DNA of 64,000 nucleotides from Chrysogorgia sp. JL179-B06 (taxonomy: Eukaryota > Cnidaria > Anthozoa > Scleralcyonacea > Chrysogorgiidae): positions 8,898,501 through 8,962,500 of the forward strand of contig JAYKKM010000437.1 in NCBI GenBank assembly GCA_035772405.1, in the 5' to 3' direction. Positions 21,357-29,908 of the stretch are shown here, piece by piece. Position 1 is the stretch's first letter. Each line of letters opens with the position of its first letter. Under the pieces are notes generated by a model. The model worked only from the letters and a program-made list of their open reading frames with translations, searched no databases and had not been told where the DNA came from. The position numbers and the translations under genes were made by a program.

Positions 21357-21872
21357 ATGGAGTGTCTACATGGGAAACCTGCTTCTTGCTCGACAACAAA
21401 AAATGGTTCATTTTGGTTTTGTGGACAAAAACCTAGTTGTGGTTTTATTTGTTCTGAGGAGGATGGTTACGTATTTCAAAAAGCCATGGTCGATTGGAGA
21501 TCTACCAATTTAGGGCAGCCTGTATGTCAGGGACATGGAAACCCTGCAAAGTTCCGTATTGTGAAAGATCAATTGAAAGAGAACTACGGCAGACCATACT
21601 TTACATGTGCAGAACGTGAAAACCCGTGTTCCCTCTGGATGTGGGCTGACGAGAATCAAGTCGAGAAACCGAATTGCTATCACGGACAGCAGAGCTCCAT
21701 GAAGAAAGTGAAAAAGGAAGGTCCTAACAAAGGTCGGATGTTCTTTTGCTGTTCAAGCGAGAAAGAAACGTCATGTAGTTTCTTTCAATGGGTACCCGAG
21801 GAACCACCAAAGTCTTCCCATGTTGAAGAGACTTTCATACCGACATTCTACAACTGTTTTTCCAATCCTTAG
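21357..21872 (+). CDS. GRF-type zinc-finger protein (outer Polinton)
   Basis: This 171-aa protein has three consecutive GRF-like zinc modules. Each has an opening Cys-x-His-Gly (ECLHGKP, VCQGHGNP, NCYHGQ), then an aromatic-Cys pair and a closing Cys-x4-6-Cys-x-(F/L)-x-(M/Q)W (about residues 3-45, 58-100 and 107-145). GRF fingers bind single-stranded DNA or RNA in topoisomerase III and NEIL3, so a role in replication or repair of the element's DNA is plausible. It is the first gene inside the left TIR, with its own TATA box, and reads toward the ATPase. The start is the first ATG after that TATA box. Protein identification is good and the role is inferred. Confidence 0.85.
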   Translation: MECLHGKPASCSTTKNGSFWFCGQKPSCGFICSEEDGYVFQKAMVDWRSTNLGQPVCQGHGNPAKFRIVKDQLKENYGRPYFTCAERENPCSLWMWADENQVEKPNCYHGQQSSMKKVKKEGPNKGRMFFCCSSEKETSCSFFQWVPEEPPKSSHVEETFIPTFYNCFSNP

Positions 21873-22022
21873 CAGAACTGAAACACTTATACAGTAGACA
21901 ATATAAACAGTTTAAACATATATTATAGTGTAAAACCATTTTGTATTGGTATGAGATTCAAATACATAAATGAACCGTTCACACGGTGTGCTCATTCACT
22001 ATTGTTGTGTTAAGTGGGAAAG

Positions 22023-22385
22023 ATGGATTTGATTTTAGATGAGCTTCAAAGAAATGACGTAGACTTTGATGTGAAAACGTTATCGCATTATATAAATTAC
22101 TTACTTGAACATCATAAGTCTACATTTCAAAATCGGGCAGTTCTTGCAAATTCTCTCGATCTGACAATTATATTCTATGAGATTGATGTTAACAATTTTG
22201 GTCGTGCTATGTCTTACCTAACATTGATATATTTGTTAAAAGACACTAACCCCGAGGAAATTATGCGCAGTGCTGTACAATTAGTTGCAATAGCTTTAAA
22301 AACTTTTGACTTTAGAGAGTTCAAGATCGAAGAAAGTTTTTACAGCAAATTGCGTTCTCTCGCCAAACGTTTTATTTCACTATAA
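22023..22385 (+). CDS. hypothetical protein (outer Polinton)
   Basis: This 120-aa protein starts at the ATG within AAGATGGATTTG. It looks mainly alpha-helical, with regular Leu/Ile spacing (LDELQRND, ALKTFDF) and no Cys clusters, signal peptide or membrane segment. It lies between the GRF gene and the packaging ATPase on the same strand. I do not recognise the family. Its intact frame and tight position between conserved genes support a real gene. Confidence 0.7.
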   Translation: MDLILDELQRNDVDFDVKTLSHYINYLLEHHKSTFQNRAVLANSLDLTIIFYEIDVNNFGRAMSYLTLIYLLKDTNPEEIMRSAVQLVAIALKTFDFREFKIEESFYSKLRSLAKRFISL

Positions 22386-22437
22386 ACTAAAAGAACATAT
22401 GAGATAAAACTCATTATGTGTTTTGTCTGTGAACATT

Positions 22438-23079
22438 ATGGATGTGAGATTTAAAACGCCGGCAAATTTTTATATTTGTGGTCAAACTCAAAGTGGGAAA
22501 TCACATTTAGTTCGTTCTATGCTACATCATTTGGAAGAACTGTTTTATCCTGTTCCAACCAAAGTAATTTATTGCTATGGAGAGTATCAAAAAGAATTTG
22601 ATGAATTATCAAGGACCCTACCAAACGTTGAATTAGTGGAGGGCTTTCCAGATAACTTATACGACATGACAGATGGATGTGAGAACTCCCTTGTCATTTT
22701 GGATGATTTGATGTCGCAGTGCTCTAATGATCAACGCATGTCGGATCTATTTACTCGCGGTTCTCATCACCGTGGAATTTCAGTTTTATTCCTTACCCAA
22801 AACCTTTTTCCTCCTGGTAAACTCTCACGAACGACTAGCTTAAATTCCCACTACCTGTTGATATTCCGAAATCCCCGCGATTCTCTCGGGATTACGACGC
22901 TCGCTAGACAGATGTTTCCTAAACACGCCAGTTATCTTTTGGAATCGTTTCATGACGCTACAAGCAAACCTTATGGATATTTAGTAATTGACTGTCATCA
23001 GCTGACACCAGAAAACATGCGTCTTAGGACAAATATTCTGCCTGGGGAAAGACAGTTTGTCTACGTGAAGCGTACTTAA
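22438..23079 (+). CDS. FtsK/HerA-type genome packaging ATPase (outer Polinton)
   Basis: This 213-aa protein has Walker A GQTQSGKSH near residue 14 and Walker B VILDDLM near residue 85. The following RGSHHRGISVLFLTQN segment corresponds to the sensor region seen in Polinton and virophage packaging ATPases. In the family the enzyme pumps element DNA into preformed capsids. A longer frame would need a non-ATG start at 22423, so the ATG at 22438 is chosen. The next gene starts 36 bp downstream. It is shorter in the N-terminus than cellular FtsK and has no membrane region. Identification is secure. Confidence 0.92.
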   Translation: MDVRFKTPANFYICGQTQSGKSHLVRSMLHHLEELFYPVPTKVIYCYGEYQKEFDELSRTLPNVELVEGFPDNLYDMTDGCENSLVILDDLMSQCSNDQRMSDLFTRGSHHRGISVLFLTQNLFPPGKLSRTTSLNSHYLLIFRNPRDSLGITTLARQMFPKHASYLLESFHDATSKPYGYLVIDCHQLTPENMRLRTNILPGERQFVYVKRT

Positions 23080-23115
23080 AAGCTACGTGTGTTGCTTAAA
23101 TCCATCATTTGCAAA

Positions 23116-23445
23116 ATGTCAAAGCGCGTGAAAGGAAGTATGCCCTATCTTCAAGTCATGGTTAAATGTGGACCTAAATTGCGGAAAATGCTCATCGAGC
23201 ATAGCCCAGCGGATGTTATCACAGCTATTTGTGAGTGTTCAGTGAATTTACTAAAAGGCGTTATCCCTCTAACACCTAGTCAAAAGCGACGTTTGGTGCG
23301 CTACAAGACACATCTCCGTGCTTTGGCGAGCAAAAAAGTGTCAAGAAAACAGAAAAAGAAGTACCTTAATCAAAAAGGTGGAAATTTGTTGACAGCTCTC
23401 TTGCCGCCGGTTCTAAGTGTACTAGGTAGCCTACTTATAAAATGA
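23116..23445 (+). CDS. small basic virion-type protein (outer Polinton)
   Basis: This 109-aa Lys/Arg-rich protein has a helical N-terminal half (CGPKLRKMLIEH, ICECSVNLLKGVIPL), a basic stretch (QKRRLVRYKTHLRALASKK, then KQKKKYLNQ), a Gly-Gly pair and a hydrophobic C-terminus (LLPPVLSVLGSLLI). The pattern of basic region, GG and hydrophobic tail resembles adenovirus core or minor virion proteins processed by the viral protease. That comparison is an inference. The ATG of the next gene overlaps its stop by four bases (ATGA, 23442-23445). Confidence 0.75.
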   Translation: MSKRVKGSMPYLQVMVKCGPKLRKMLIEHSPADVITAICECSVNLLKGVIPLTPSQKRRLVRYKTHLRALASKKVSRKQKKKYLNQKGGNLLTALLPPVLSVLGSLLIK

Positions 23446-23949
23446 AGCACGCAAAACGCATGATCCTGGTTCCCGAAGAAGTTATGAAGAGGTACGAACA
23501 AAGACAAAAACTCGAGACCTCCCCGATCGTTAGCAACATGATGCAAAAAGATACGGAGATGTCAAATATCCTTCAACGTACGGATATGGATGATGCTGAA
23601 AAGCAGAAGCTATACTATGCGAACTTGGAACGTTATCTAGACTTAAGACGTCAAAAGGACAATCAAATACCAACCGTTCGGATAGCACCCAGTAACAATG
23701 CCGAGCAAGAGCTTTTACCCCAAGAAAAGGCACAGTTATCTGACACGGTCATTGTAGAACATATACCAAAAACGATGCGTCCGAGGGCGGCTGCACTTTT
23801 AAACCGACTAAAGGCGAGACCTGACGTTATTTCTTGGGACGAATCTGGACAAGTCAATCTGGACGGTGTGAAAATTCCACATTCAAATATATCCGATCTC
23901 GTCAGCGATGCCATGAGAGGAAGAAAAAATTTTAATCCCATGGGTTCGA
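23442..23949 (+). pseudogene. outer-element gene, 5' part, split by the inner element
   Basis: The ATG at 23442 overlaps the stop of the upstream gene (ATGA). The frame encodes a charged, Gln-rich protein with a long helical N-terminus (VPEEVMKRYEQRQKL, MDDAEKQKLYYANLERYLDL) and a folded middle ending near SDAMRGRKNF. After residue 169 the frame enters the inner TIR and stops at once (23952-23954). The remainder of the gene is at 43126-43352, in the same strand and phase. Both halves together are 735 nt, a multiple of three. Function is unknown. Position between small virion-like and capsid genes suggests a structural or assembly role. Confidence 0.85.
23944..23949 (+). repeat. target-site duplication GTTCGA, left copy
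   Basis: These six bases immediately before the inner TIR are repeated exactly at 43120-43125 immediately after it. A 6-bp duplication is standard for Polinton integrases. Confidence 0.95.
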
Positions 23950-24578
23950 AGTAGTATAGTAAGTAGGGCTGCGGGCCCAGCAACGTCAAACGTGAATATA
24001 AACACCAAAACATCACCAAATTTGTGTCGAGCCACAACTCGGCAATGTTTTGGTACTCACGTTTTATAATCGACGTTGGTGAGCTCACAGCCTCACTCTC
24101 TGTGCTATTATGGTGATCGTTAGTCAATCTAAACGCCCCTCCCACGTTTTCTACTCAATTGATGCCAAATATTAAAAAAATCACAACTTTCGCTAAACTT
24201 TACGCTACTTTAGCCATATTTAAAAAATAGTCGTTTCAACATTTTCACAAATTTGTCGAATCGCATTTAAAAAATAGTCGTTTCAACATTTTCACAAATT
24301 TGTCAAACCACATTTAAAAAATAGAAAGCGCCGTTTCAATATTTTCACAAATTTGTCAAGTCACATTTTCACAAATTTGTCAAATCACATTTAAAAATAG
24401 AAAGTGTCGTTTCAATATTTTCACAAATTTGTCAAATCACATTTTTACAAATTTATGTATCGTAAAAGTGTCTCACGCGTGATAAAATTGCCACCTGTTA
24501 TGCAAATTAGGTTATTGCCACCTGTTAATAATAGATTAGTCCGTTTGCTCACTACTACTTTCAGCGTTTGTCGCCTCT
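23950..24578 (+). repeat. inner element left TIR (629 bp)
   Basis: It is the reverse complement of 42491-43119. Every stretch I compared matches exactly and both are 629 bp. The outer part is unique sequence and the middle (about 24215-24450) holds short tandem units (CATTTTCACAAATTTGTCAA, TTTAAAAAATAG). The polymerase B stop codon (24561-24563) lies inside this TIR. Confidence 0.95.
24215..24450. repeat. tandem repeats within the inner TIR
   Basis: About six imperfect units built from TTTCACAAATTTGTCAAATC, TTTAAAAAATAG and TCGTTTCAA(C/T)ATT, period about 40-55 bases. CACAAATTTGTC contains a perfect ACAAATTTGT palindrome repeated seven or more times. A mirror copy is in the right TIR at about 42620-42855. 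They could be binding sites for a terminal or replication protein, which is an inference. Confidence 0.8.
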
Positions 24579-27500
24579 CGCTACAATGTTTTTGTGACCA
24601 TACGCGTAGGAGTCAATACCATTTTCTAAAAGGTATCGTTTATCATCAAAACAGGATAGCGACACTTTATTAATTTCGTAACTACCGAGCTGATGTTTGA
24701 CACTTCTAATGGTCTTCATTGTGTGTCGCAATTGTTTCTGCTCAAGTAACACGCTTTTGTAATCTTCGTGTCTGATTACCTTTTTAATTATATTTTTTCT
24801 AATACCTTTAGCGGTTTTCCCGCCACCTCCACCCTCTTTCAAATAGCTGTACATTTTACTGCGCAACCCAACGAACTCGACAATTGGCGTCCCAGCGCAC
24901 TCGTCCTTCATCTTCCCAATAACTTTCTTATTCTCTCTAAAAAAGAATGGGCTGTCTGCAGGATAGTCGCTATTGTCGAACTTTTCGCACTCCATCATAA
25001 AGTCGGAATAAACGTCGTCAGTTTTGATTGAGTACAACAGACTGTCAGTGTCAGTGAAGTGCAATCTACAGGTGTCGCTAGAGTACTTTTTCATAATATA
25101 ATTGTAGTGAAAATTGTACATCAGCGTTTTACTCAAGTCTAGTATGCACATACCCACATATGCAGGTCTATTTAGTGTCAACGTTTCTTTAACTTTGTGG
25201 ACAGCGACTAAGTTCTCGCTAAATATTTTGCAAGACACAAACGTCGGCTTCGAGACAAGCTTTTCTAATTTCTTCGCAGTGGTCACTAATCTTACGTCCA
25301 CACGCTTCCTCAAGTTTTCCATTGTTTTCCCAAACACGCTATTGTTCATCAACTTGAAGAAATCCTTCTCGAAAGCGTTCTTGGCCGCGGTTCTTTTGAC
25401 TGTGTTAAAGTCGATGTACTTGCCTAGCCACTTGGACTGGTCAAACTGCAGGACCCTGTGAATCTTATTGATTTTTAATCCAAGATCCATGTACAACTGC
25501 AGATTTCCGTAGTGACACACATACTTTTTTTTGTCCATCAAATTAGTCACCAGCTTCTTCACACCACCAACACTCACATTAAACTTATTTTTGATTTTTG
25601 TGCAGTACTCCGACAACATGTCAACAGTTATCTCCATCTTCTCAGGAGCCAGCGGGTAATCGTTGTGTAGGTCATGCAAATGGGCTGGATACTCCAAGTC
25701 GACTTCAAGCAGTAAACCTTTTTTACTACCGTCGTGATACTCACACAGATTAACTTTTTCTATTTCTTTCTCAGTCAACCACTTGAAGCCGCCCGTGGGT
25801 AGACTTCGACTCATTGCCCATCCATACAAGTTGTTGGCGTCAAGGTACATCAAATACTTCGACTCTTGCTCTTTGTCATACCCTTCCATGTACTTATTAT
25901 TCGCCACACCATGTCTGTTGCATATGTAGCTCACACCACCACGCATACCTAGTTCTACGAACTGGAACATGTCAATGTCAGACAATAATTCGAGTTCCAC
26001 TCCAGTCATCTTTAACATGGCGTCCCAAGCCAATCCGGGCGATGTAAAATAATGACACGGGTCTAATTTGTACTCACGATGGCATGTCTTTCTAAAGTTC
26101 TCAAAAACGTCGGCAAGCAAGAGCACGTCGCTTTTCAAATACAGGTCGTGATACCCACCCATGTTTTCAACGTCGAAGTAGTCCCACACATTGCAAGCGC
26201 GCTCATGCATTTCTTCCGTAATATGCTCGTCATTCAGAACGCTGTAGAAATCTTTTTTGGAGGGTAGCTCGCGCTCGTCGAATTTTTCAAAGGAGTCCAT
26301 ATAATCATAGGGATAGACCCCCTTTCTTGTCATAAGCGCCAACCCCTCGTCGCGAAACACTTCTGACGTGTATTTGAAAGCGTCCCTTGGTAGGTTCCTC
26401 ACCAAGTTGTCTAGACCACTACTCATGAACTGAAAGCTGTCCAAAAATACCAAGTTTTTTCCAAGCATGAACGCCATGTACTTCTCCATGTTGTTTGGTA
26501 TCACATTTATGTCTTGACCAAACTTACCAATCTCCTGCATGATGAAATGGCTATCGTAGCCACGTAAGTTATGAAAGATCACAGGAATTGTATCAGTCAA
26601 TCTAAAGTTCACGTTACACTGACGATGTGCGGACCCTCTGTACTTACCTGACACGTGACAGTGGTCTCTCACTCTAACGTCAGCGCTAGTGTACTCAACA
26701 CCACAAATATGACAACTCTTAGCCTCGTCGAAATTCTTCTTATCGTCGTCAGTCAGTATCATTTCTTTGTTAAAGTGACTCTCAGATGTCTTTTTGCAAT
26801 ATTCAACAATTTCTAACATCTCCCCAATGAATTTGTTAACTGCGTTTTCACCGCGATACACTTTTACTGGCTTACTGTACTCATTGTCATAGCAACAAAC
26901 TAATTTGTACCCATAGCCACAGTCAACGTGTCTCTGATAAGCGTTTGTGTAGCTACACTCGCTTGATGGTGTCGCTGTGTGCACCTTCTGTGTGATAGCC
27001 TCGAAGTCTGCGTACACCACAAATGGTACGTTTAGCTGTCTACTAAAATTCTCGTATTTCACTTTCGCACCTTTTTGTGGCATTTTAATAGCTTGCTTCC
27101 CATTGATGACCAAACATACCTCCACATGGCGTTCAAGCACGTCCTCTCGGGTAAAACACTGCAGGCAATACCTGCAAAAATGCTTTCTCGCCTTATACTT
27201 TGTCTGACGGTACATGAATTTGTTAAAATCGCGAATGTACACATAATGCTTGTTGCCCGCGTCGTTAGTTATCAACAATAGGTCCATATGGTCAGGGTAC
27301 GCTTCCTTAGAAACGTACACAGGGAATGGCTGCTTATTTTCGTACCCAAAAACATTGATGCTAATATCGTTCGCCTTTTCGATCTTGTTGTAGTCTTTGA
27401 CTGATACTGGGAAGTCAATTCCGTCATAGTTCAGCTCACCGACATGCCTAGCGTACTTCGACGTTCTATCAGAGTGTTTTCCAACAGGAAACTTATGTGC

Positions 27501-28154
27501 GAGGTGGCACCATCTAAAGCACTCGTTGTCATCATCGTTATTTACATTTATCAGACCCTTCATACTGTTGCGCAGCTCCTTTGGCAGCGCAATGTAGCTA
27601 CTCCCATGCAAAGGTCTGTAAATAGCGATATTGACGTAGTGTGCATCTATTTTGTCGATAGTCCATCCAGACCCCTCAGATAACCACCCAGCTATCCGCG
27701 TCAAAATCTGCTCCGACCCGCGATTGGCAACACCCTCGATGTCATGCTCGTTAATGACAACGAACGTTTCGCTGTTAAAGTAGGCAGTTTTGTATGTGGT
27801 CTTATCAAGTTCTAAAACTTTCTCAAAAGTGACCTTGACTGTCTCCACCACTTTCATTCCGTTGGTCTCACCTAATTCACGTCTCAAAAGGTTAGTGACA
27901 ACACTTCTACTACCATTTACCTGATTGATGTCTCTGTCGTCAATTACCTCGACTCCATAAGACCTTGTGAACCCTCTCAGTGCTCGATCCAACAGATGCG
28001 TTGACGGTGCGAGGTCTTCGACTACAGGTTGTGTTTCTTGGTCTCTAAAGAAGCCGTGAACGTTGGTCGCTTCATCTGTTAGTGAATTGACAACGGCCGC
28101 ACTCGTCTTATGCGCCCGTCTTTTTGTCACTGAATTTTTCACAGTCCGACTCAT
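24561..28154 (-). CDS. DNA polymerase B, protein-primed type (inner element)
   Basis: This 1197-aa protein replicates the element. A long N-terminal domain with a CRYCLQCF...H...C zinc-finger-like site (about residue 325) precedes the exonuclease motifs YADFEA (Exo I), FHNLRGYDSHF (Exo II) and LKSDVLLLAD (Exo III). Polymerase motifs follow: YLDANNLYGWAM (A), KLMNNSVFGKT (B) and FTDTDSLLY (C). A second Cys/His cluster (CHICG...DHCHVSG...HRQCN) lies between Exo I and Exo II and resembles an HNH-like insertion. The ATG overlaps the upstream stop (ATGA, 28151-28154), so the two genes are likely co-transcribed and possibly translationally coupled. The last six residues are encoded in the TIR. Confidence 0.95.
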   Translation of the reverse strand: MSRTVKNSVTKRRAHKTSAAVVNSLTDEATNVHGFFRDQETQPVVEDLAPSTHLLDRALRGFTRSYGVEVIDDRDINQVNGSRSVVTNLLRRELGETNGMKVVETVKVTFEKVLELDKTTYKTAYFNSETFVVINEHDIEGVANRGSEQILTRIAGWLSEGSGWTIDKIDAHYVNIAIYRPLHGSSYIALPKELRNSMKGLINVNNDDDNECFRWCHLAHKFPVGKHSDRTSKYARHVGELNYDGIDFPVSVKDYNKIEKANDISINVFGYENKQPFPVYVSKEAYPDHMDLLLITNDAGNKHYVYIRDFNKFMYRQTKYKARKHFCRYCLQCFTREDVLERHVEVCLVINGKQAIKMPQKGAKVKYENFSRQLNVPFVVYADFEAITQKVHTATPSSECSYTNAYQRHVDCGYGYKLVCCYDNEYSKPVKVYRGENAVNKFIGEMLEIVEYCKKTSESHFNKEMILTDDDKKNFDEAKSCHICGVEYTSADVRVRDHCHVSGKYRGSAHRQCNVNFRLTDTIPVIFHNLRGYDSHFIMQEIGKFGQDINVIPNNMEKYMAFMLGKNLVFLDSFQFMSSGLDNLVRNLPRDAFKYTSEVFRDEGLALMTRKGVYPYDYMDSFEKFDERELPSKKDFYSVLNDEHITEEMHERACNVWDYFDVENMGGYHDLYLKSDVLLLADVFENFRKTCHREYKLDPCHYFTSPGLAWDAMLKMTGVELELLSDIDMFQFVELGMRGGVSYICNRHGVANNKYMEGYDKEQESKYLMYLDANNLYGWAMSRSLPTGGFKWLTEKEIEKVNLCEYHDGSKKGLLLEVDLEYPAHLHDLHNDYPLAPEKMEITVDMLSEYCTKIKNKFNVSVGGVKKLVTNLMDKKKYVCHYGNLQLYMDLGLKINKIHRVLQFDQSKWLGKYIDFNTVKRTAAKNAFEKDFFKLMNNSVFGKTMENLRKRVDVRLVTTAKKLEKLVSKPTFVSCKIFSENLVAVHKVKETLTLNRPAYVGMCILDLSKTLMYNFHYNYIMKKYSSDTCRLHFTDTDSLLYSIKTDDVYSDFMMECEKFDNSDYPADSPFFFRENKKVIGKMKDECAGTPIVEFVGLRSKMYSYLKEGGGGGKTAKGIRKNIIKKVIRHEDYKSVLLEQKQLRHTMKTIRSVKHQLGSYEINKVSLSCFDDKRYLLENGIDSYAYGHKNIVARGDKR

Positions 28155-28732
28155 TGGCTTCTATATACACTACACTTGTTTTTTTTCCTAAACCACTCGT
28201 CGTAATAATTGTCGCCACTTTCGCACCATCCCAGCTTTGGGTACACCACCCCAAACAAATTATCGTCGAACAAGTCTCTCACCTTCCCGTCTTTGAGGTC
28301 TGACACCTTCTTGAGTGTCTCGACTCGTCTTCTATGACACAACCTAATAATGTAGTATCCATATCTGCTGACATTTCTACCCTTTATCAAATTGCATGAG
28401 TGCAGCACGTTGACAACTTTCAGGAAGTCCTCTTTTATCAACTCAAGGTGCTCACCCTTCACAACGTTCCGTAGTCTTCTCCCCATCCACCAAGACCGTT
28501 TGTGAACGCTTTTTAGTCGCGTGAGTCTCATGTCGCTGTAACTCTGAGTGTAGCCCCATTCAGTGTCGCCACACTTTGGACACGCGTACCCACCGCAGTC
28601 AGTCACATTTTTCACAACGTCACAATCCGAGCAGTAGTGAATTCTGAAGGTGTCTCCACACTCAATTTGTGTCTCACTCGCGATTTCGTCAATTGTGTAG
28701 CCGTAGCTCATCTGCCTCATAAGTTTATCCAT
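28151..28732 (-). CDS. zinc-ribbon protein upstream of polB (inner element)
   Basis: This 193-aa protein has a four-Cys ribbon at about residues 32-55 (YCSDCD...YACPKCGD) and a basic C-terminal half rich in Arg/Lys (RRLRNVV, CHRRRVETLKK). A non-ATG codon precedes the ATG at 28732. Its stop overlaps the polymerase start by four bases, which ties its expression to replication genes. A DNA-binding or terminal-protein-like role is possible. I do not recognise a named family. Confidence 0.8.
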   Translation of the reverse strand: MDKLMRQMSYGYTIDEIASETQIECGDTFRIHYCSDCDVVKNVTDCGGYACPKCGDTEWGYTQSYSDMRLTRLKSVHKRSWWMGRRLRNVVKGEHLELIKEDFLKVVNVLHSCNLIKGRNVSRYGYYIIRLCHRRRVETLKKVSDLKDGKVRDLFDDNLFGVVYPKLGWCESGDNYYDEWFRKKNKCSVYRSQ

Positions 28733-28759
28733 CACTCTTATACTACTCCAACATTTTTT

Positions 28760-29179
28760 TTACCGAGTTAGCACCCATACCGCTATTCCACTACCCAAGC
28801 CTAGCGCGCTAACAAACAATAATTGGTATTCCTTCATTTCCGCACTCGGTTGGTAGTAATCCGCAATCTTCGGGGACTCAGTGAACACTCGTCCGCTGTA
28901 CTGTATGGTCATTACACTTCTAAGTTCTTCCAACGCGTGGTTTGTGTCATTGATGTCAGCATTAGCATCAGAGAGCTGTTGTCGCAAACGCTGAATCTGA
29001 TCTTTTTTAGCGACCTCATTCTCATACCACACTTCTTTCGCACTGGCTAACTGCTCCAACGCATGGTTGTGCCTTTTCATCTCAGCTTCGTAGCCTGAAT
29101 GATTAAACTTTGAAAACATAAAACCAGCGCCCGCAAAAGCCACTGCGTTAAAGATCCCTCCAGCCACAACACTCACCAT
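28760..29179 (-). CDS. two-TM coiled-coil protein (inner element)
   Basis: This 139-aa protein has a hydrophobic N-terminal segment (residues 4-24, GGIFNAVAFAGAGFMF), a central coiled coil of about 65 residues (ALEQLASAKEVW, QIQRLRQQLSDANADIND) and a C-terminal membrane segment (LLFVSALGLGSGIAVWVL). The arrangement suggests a membrane-anchored spacer or virion membrane protein. It is the second of three consecutive short membrane proteins on this strand, spaced by only a few bases. Family unknown. Confidence 0.8.
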   Translation of the reverse strand: MVSVVAGGIFNAVAFAGAGFMFSKFNHSGYEAEMKRHNHALEQLASAKEVWYENEVAKKDQIQRLRQQLSDANADINDTNHALEELRSVMTIQYSGRVFTESPKIADYYQPSAEMKEYQLLFVSALGLGSGIAVWVLTR

Positions 29180-29183
29180 TAAC

Positions 29184-29426
29184 TTACGTTGATTTGAATG
29201 GATCTGTCGGTATCCACTTTTTCGATTGCATCCATTTTACTAACAGCGTTCCTGCACCAACAGCTGCAGCAAGTTTCACTGTGCCTTTCACTGTCTCCGG
29301 TGTTCCTAATGGTTCCCCCAAAGCCTTTTTAGAAATCATACTCACTGCCACAGCGCCGGTCGTGACAAGTAGCGCATCGTACAATTCGTTCATGAGTTCT
29401 TTTCGATCGATCGCAGTCATATACAT
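29184..29426 (-). CDS. small membrane protein (inner element)
   Basis: This 80-aa protein has two hydrophobic stretches (LLVTTGAVAVSMI, about 18-32, and LAAAVGAGTLLVKWM, about 50-66) separated by a Gly/Pro-rich turn. It ends four bases before the start of the coiled-coil protein, so all three small membrane genes are probably one transcript. Function unknown. Confidence 0.75.
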   Translation of the reverse strand: MYMTAIDRKELMNELYDALLVTTGAVAVSMISKKALGEPLGTPETVKGTVKLAAAVGAGTLLVKWMQSKKWIPTDPFKST

Positions 29427-29441
29427 TGTCGTGTGTTTTGT

Positions 29442-29777
29442 TCAAGAATCAAATGTGTCTAACGCTGGACGGCGAGTTTTGTGGTTCTCTAACGCAGGTG
29501 TTGGTGTAGTACTCACAGGTTCTTTTTCACTGCTAATTGTGTACCACAATGAAGCACCAGCAATGATAACACCAAGTGTCCCAACAATATAACCGTAGCT
29601 CCACTCACCACCCTGTTCTTCGTTAACTATCATTTCACGCATTTTCTTTTCTTTCGCAGCTTTCGATATCTCAGCCAACTTTTTACCAGCAGCGACACGC
29701 TTTGGGTCCTTCACCTTAACACTCTTCACATCAGCTGTAATCTTCGCTTCAACAGCCGTCTGTGAGTCCTCAACCAT
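29442..29777 (-). CDS. single-TM basic protein (inner element)
   Basis: This 111-aa protein has a Lys-rich N-terminal half (KSVKVKDPKRVAAGKK, KAAKEKKMR), one membrane segment (YIVGTLGVIIAGASLWYTI, about 65-83) and a Pro/Thr-rich tail. It is the first gene of the minus-strand block that ends with polB. Its start faces the plus-strand gene at 29909 across a 131-bp divergent promoter. Family unknown. Confidence 0.75.
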   Translation of the reverse strand: MVEDSQTAVEAKITADVKSVKVKDPKRVAAGKKLAEISKAAKEKKMREMIVNEEQGGEWSYGYIVGTLGVIIAGASLWYTISSEKEPVSTTPTPALENHKTRRPALDTFDS

Positions 29778-29908
29778 CTAATACATTATCACGTGTTATC
29801 TTACTCACAGTCGACCTCACAGGTGTCTCACAGTTGACCTCACAGGTATCTCACAGTTCCAGACCAAACGCACTAAAAAATTGGGATTTTTTCTGGGAGT
29901 ATAACATA
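29778..29908. promoter_or_regulatory. divergent promoter region with 23-bp direct repeats
   Basis: This 131-bp gap lies between two genes transcribed away from each other. It holds about 2.5 copies of a 23-base unit (CTCACAGT(C/T)GACCTCACAGG) at about 29804-29860. Repeats here may bind a regulator of both blocks. This is an inference from position only. Confidence 0.5.

Noticed and set aside
24404..24673. TIR ORF starting MSFQYFHKF
   Set aside because: Made of the tandem TIR repeats and antisense to polB; mirrored at the other TIR. A repeat artefact.
26977..27683. Plus-strand ORFs of 60-80 aa within the inner polymerase
   Set aside because: Antisense shadows of the 1197-codon polymerase frame, without motifs or promoters.
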